Below, piece by piece: positions 62,345 through 64,000 of a DNA stretch of 64,000 nt. Position 1 is the stretch's first letter, and the number at the start of each line of letters is the position of its first letter. A model generated the notes under the pieces. It was not told the DNA's origin and ran no database searches. It saw nothing but the letters and a program-made list of their open reading frames with translations. Position numbers and translations under genes: made by a program. This DNA comes from Tretioscincus oriximinensis (lineage: Eukaryota > Chordata > Lepidosauria > Squamata > Gymnophthalmidae): positions 1-64,000 of the forward strand of contig JAJVDF010000460.1 in NCBI GenBank assembly GCA_022410635.1. Reading direction: 5' to 3'.

Positions 62345-62600
62345 TTAATCTGGTTTTTATTAAGTATAGGTCGGTATATAAATATAAATAAATATAAATA
62401 TAAAAAAAAGAAATATTATTGGTAAACCACACAATGCATATGGTGCCTTTGCCTGATCCAAAATTCCCCCCCCCCTCTTTGAAAGCACTATTGTTAATTT
62501 TTAATTGTTCTATTTTAATGTTTTATGGGTTGATTTATTGTGATCTGCCCTGAGACCTTCAGCTATAGGCCGGAAATATAAATATAAGTACATAAAAAAA
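62345..62600 (+). repeat. SINE/LINE 3' tails with A/T-rich repeats
   Basis: Two successive tails of the type TGAGACCTTCAGCTATAGGC / GGTCGGTATATAAATATAAA with (AAATAT)n runs. Likely adjoining decayed copies. Confidence 0.5.
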
Positions 62601-62791
62601 TCATAGTTGAGTAGTGCTATATCAGTGTGTTTGTTAGCAGGAATAGGGCAGAGGAAAAAGTCAGGAAACCTTTTTAAGCAACAGTGAACCTGCTACAATT
62701 TTCTCTTTGACACACCCACCCATTAAGGATGTCACATTGTATCTTCTGCTTCTTTTTCTGGCAATCCTACATGGGGGGGGGGGGGGCATAC

Positions 62792-63150
62792 CCTACAATG
62801 GCTGCTGAAGTAACGCAGCTTCTGCTTCGCGTTTCTTCTGACAGACTTCGCGCCTGCCTTCCTATCTTCCGGCGGGCGGGGGCGCTCGCGCTCTCCTTCT
62901 CCTCCTCCTTCTCCTCCTCCTCCATTCCATTCCATTTCCGTGTCTGGTGTTGTCCCTCCCGTCCCCACGAGAGAGGAGATGGAGGACTGAGAACTCCGCC
63001 CCCCACCCCGCCCCGCCCCGCCCACTTCGTGCACGATGATCCCTGACCGTAAACGCCGTGCGTGAGAACGAGACTGCAAATCCCGGCATGCCTTGCTGCA
63101 AACGCTAGGAAGCCACGAGGCGCGCGGAAAAAAAAAGCCAAAACATTGCC
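62792..63150 (-). other. ZCWPW2: Possible untranslated first exon of ZCWPW2
   Basis: A minus-strand donor-like sequence (TAGG followed by GTATGC) ends an exon candidate at 62792, inside the CpG-rich block. From here the intron would run 3.66 kb to the acceptor of coding exon 1. The upstream limit is a guess based on the promoter motifs near 63.07-63.17 kb. Existence of some upstream exon is implied because coding exon 1 begins at an acceptor; this exact border is unproven. Confidence 0.35.
63073..63099 (+). promoter_or_regulatory. ZNF143/STAF-type binding site
   Basis: ACTGCAAATCCCGGCATGCC is a close match to the ZNF143 element (consensus around ACTACAATTCCCAGCATGCC), typical of CpG-island and bidirectional promoters. 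It sits centrally in the CpG-rich block. Confidence 0.75.
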
Positions 63151-63157
63151 GGGTTTG

Positions 63158-63167
63158 GTCACGTGAG
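63158..63167 (+). promoter_or_regulatory. E-box GTCACGTGAG (USF/MiT-type)
   Basis: A near-palindromic CACGTG with GT/AG flanks, the form bound by USF and by TFEB/TFE3-family factors, located about 60 bases from the ZNF143-like site. Position in the promoter supports function; the factor is not determinable. Confidence 0.5.
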
Positions 63168-63299
63168 ACGAGAGGGCGGAAGGATGTGTGAAGCAAGGGT
63201 GAAAGGGCCCCAAAGGAAGGCATTGTGGATCTCAGCGACGGGGTTTTACGATAGCGTTACTGGCGCCTCAGTTACTGGCAGGGCTTCCACTTTCGGCCC

Positions 63300-63494
63300 G
63301 CGCAGACGGAAAACGATGTGCATTGCGAGGCGGCGGAGGTGGAGAAGCAGCCTCAGCTTCCGTGGCCACTGCCGGTCGTTTTTCTTGTTTTCTGCTGCCG
63401 CCGCCGCCGCCGCCGCCGCTCCCTGCTGGAACTGCTGACTGTGTGGCAGGAAGTAAAAGGAAGCTGGAAGCTGTGAGGAGCTTCCTGGCTGCAG
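63300..63494 (+). other. AZI2: Likely untranslated exon 1 of AZI2 (right-hand gene)
   Basis: GC-rich sequence ending in a strong donor (CTGCAG then GTAACT) at 63494/63495. It contains a (GCC)n run at about 63395-63420. No convincing coding frame: the long plus frames are translations of the GCC repeat and continue into a SINE. AZI2 (NAP1-type TBK1-binding adaptor) is the divergent neighbour of ZCWPW2 in mammals, so the identity rests on synteny only. The 5' limit is arbitrary. Confidence 0.5.
63395..63420 (+). repeat. (GCC)n trinucleotide repeat
   Basis: Eight or so tandem GCC units in the CpG-rich first exon/promoter block. Such repeats are length-polymorphic in 5' UTRs. Confidence 0.85.
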
Positions 63495-63534
63495 GTAACT
63501 CAATGGGTCGAAGGCATTTTCCCGTTGTTGTCGC

Positions 63535-63722
63535 TTTAATTATTTGTACTTGTATCCCGCTCTATACCCGAAGGTCTCAAGGCGGCCAGCCAAGGGGTGG
63601 CGCACATAGCTTTTGTTGCTTCCTCCACAACAGACACCCTGTGAAGTATGTGGGGCTGAGAGAGTTCCAAAGACCTGTGACTGGCCCAAGGTCACCCGCT
63701 CTAACAACGACACCAAACTGGC
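63535..63722 (-). mobile_element. tRNA-derived SINE, family B, internally deleted, in AZI2 intron 1
   Basis: 3' end (TTTGTACTTGTATCCCGCTC, CGAAGGTCTCAAGGCGGCCA), body (CTTCCTCCACAACAGACACC) and head end (CTCTAACAACGACACCAAAC) in antisense. The B-box region between GTCACCC and GCTCTAAC is missing relative to the 35.1 kb copy. The insert sits just after the exon 1 donor. Confidence 0.85.
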
Positions 63723-63913
63723 TTTGGGTGGTTCCTTCCTGGGAGCTCTTTCGCCCTCCTTTCCCACAGTGGAGAAGGCCGGCTAGAGCTCCTTTTCATC
63801 ATCCTGCCTTTCACCAAAATGCCCAGTCATTATAAAGAGAGAAACTATGAGAAGTGTTGTGTGAAGAGGTAAATTGAACCAGGAACTGCATAACCAGGAA
63901 CTACATCAAACTG

Positions 63914-64000
63914 AGCCAGATTGGTGTAGGGGTTATAGAGTGTTGGATTCTCATCTGGTAGCTTCCCGGTTCGATTCCCCATTCCTCCATGAAAGCCAAA
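63914..64000 (+). mobile_element. tRNA-derived SINE head, family B, cut by window end
   Basis: GCCAGATTGGTGTAGGGGTT (A box), GAGTGTTGGATTCTC and CGGTTCGATTCCCC (B box), then CCATGAAAGCCAAA. Same family as 35.1 kb, opposite orientation. The remainder lies outside. Confidence 0.88.

Larger units (their letters stand above)
60335..62785. other. ZCWPW2: ZCWPW2 upstream intron, remainder
   Basis: Holds the FB1 copy, a CR1 fragment and a repeat tail (62345-62600) listed elsewhere. The rest, including 61320-62330, is unrecognised. An open frame at 61497-61859 on the minus strand has no family resemblance. Confidence 0.5.
62800..63500. promoter_or_regulatory. CpG-rich bidirectional promoter (ZCWPW2 / AZI2)
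   Basis: The only extended GC-rich, CpG-dense stretch in the window that is not obviously a repeat. It contains clustered GC boxes (runs of CCCCGCCC near 63000-63020), a ZNF143-like site and a CACGTG E-box, with no evident TATA box. Its left side faces ZCWPW2 on the minus strand and its right side ends in a plus-strand first-exon donor. Divergent ZCWPW2/AZI2 arrangement is known in mammals; the assignment here is inference from that synteny. Confidence 0.75.

Noticed and set aside
62799..63046. ATG at 62799 starting MAAEVTQLL... as a coding first exon on the plus strand
   Set aside because: No downstream donor in phase, low-complexity continuation, and position upstream of the presumed start sites. 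Probably chance.
62732..63223. Minus-strand frames of up to 163 codons across the CpG-rich block
   Set aside because: Arginine/glycine/proline-rich translations of GC-rich promoter DNA in several overlapping frames, with no family resemblance.
63323..63835. 170-codon plus-strand open frame at the right end
   Set aside because: It translates the GCC repeat, passes straight through the strong donor at 63494 and ends in an antisense SINE. No domain; composition explains the openness.
63914..63985. tRNA gene
   Set aside because: A and B box-like sequences are present, but it is the head of a SINE: the same sequence with body and tail recurs at 35.1 and 42.7 kb, and no cloverleaf is evident.
1..64000. 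CRISPR array, prokaryotic operon or novel defence system
   Set aside because: Intron-bearing gene, SINEs, CR1/L1 LINEs and LTRs show this is vertebrate nuclear DNA; no spaced identical repeats or operon structure exist.

Overview
The window is vertebrate nuclear DNA, almost certainly from a squamate reptile and probably a lizard. It is AT-rich, intron-rich and dense in transposable elements: CR1 and L1 LINEs, tRNA-derived SINEs with squamate-type ends, several hAT and Tc1/mariner-like non-autonomous transposons, and solo LTRs. The species cannot be fixed from the sequence. There are a few single Ns, a small N cluster near 43.99-44.05 kb and one 95-base assembly gap at 50360-50454.

One protein-coding gene fills most of the window. 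On the minus strand, seven coding exons between 59078 and 15982 join in phase into a 323-residue protein. It has an N-terminal CW zinc finger, a PWWP domain, a basic linker and a conserved C-terminal segment. I identify it as ZCWPW2, a histone-methylation reader and paralogue of the meiotic factor ZCWPW1. Exon joins use AG/GT borders, and residues lost at one border are restored at the next. The upstream end of the gene lies toward a CpG-rich block at 62.8-63.5 kb that carries a ZNF143-like site and a CACGTG E-box. On its plus-strand side this block ends in a clean splice donor at 63494. In mammals ZCWPW2 is divergently paired with AZI2, so the plus-strand exon is probably untranslated exon 1 of AZI2, with the rest of that gene beyond the right edge.

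Layout: 1-15.7 kb is intergenic DNA downstream of ZCWPW2, holding old CR1 and SINE copies and two DNA transposons. From 15.7 to 59.1 kb is the ZCWPW2 body. From 59.1 to 62.8 kb is its upstream intron, with an L1 insertion. From 62.8 to 63.5 kb is the shared promoter. From 63.5 to 64.0 kb is the start of AZI2 intron 1, with two SINEs.

The repeats are well enough preserved to define individual insertions. A hAT family starting TAGGGTTGCC has four copies, each with a perfect 8-base target duplication. A short palindromic family starting TAGGCTGACC also has four copies, three with duplications. Two solo LTRs each have 5-base duplications. Nested insertions (hAT in CR1 twice, a Tigger-like MITE in L1, a Tc1-like MITE in a foldback repeat) give a relative chronology. 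Several foldback families here are ones I cannot name. I found no RNA gene, CRISPR array or new multi-gene system. The most notable result is an apparently intact ZCWPW2 in a squamate.
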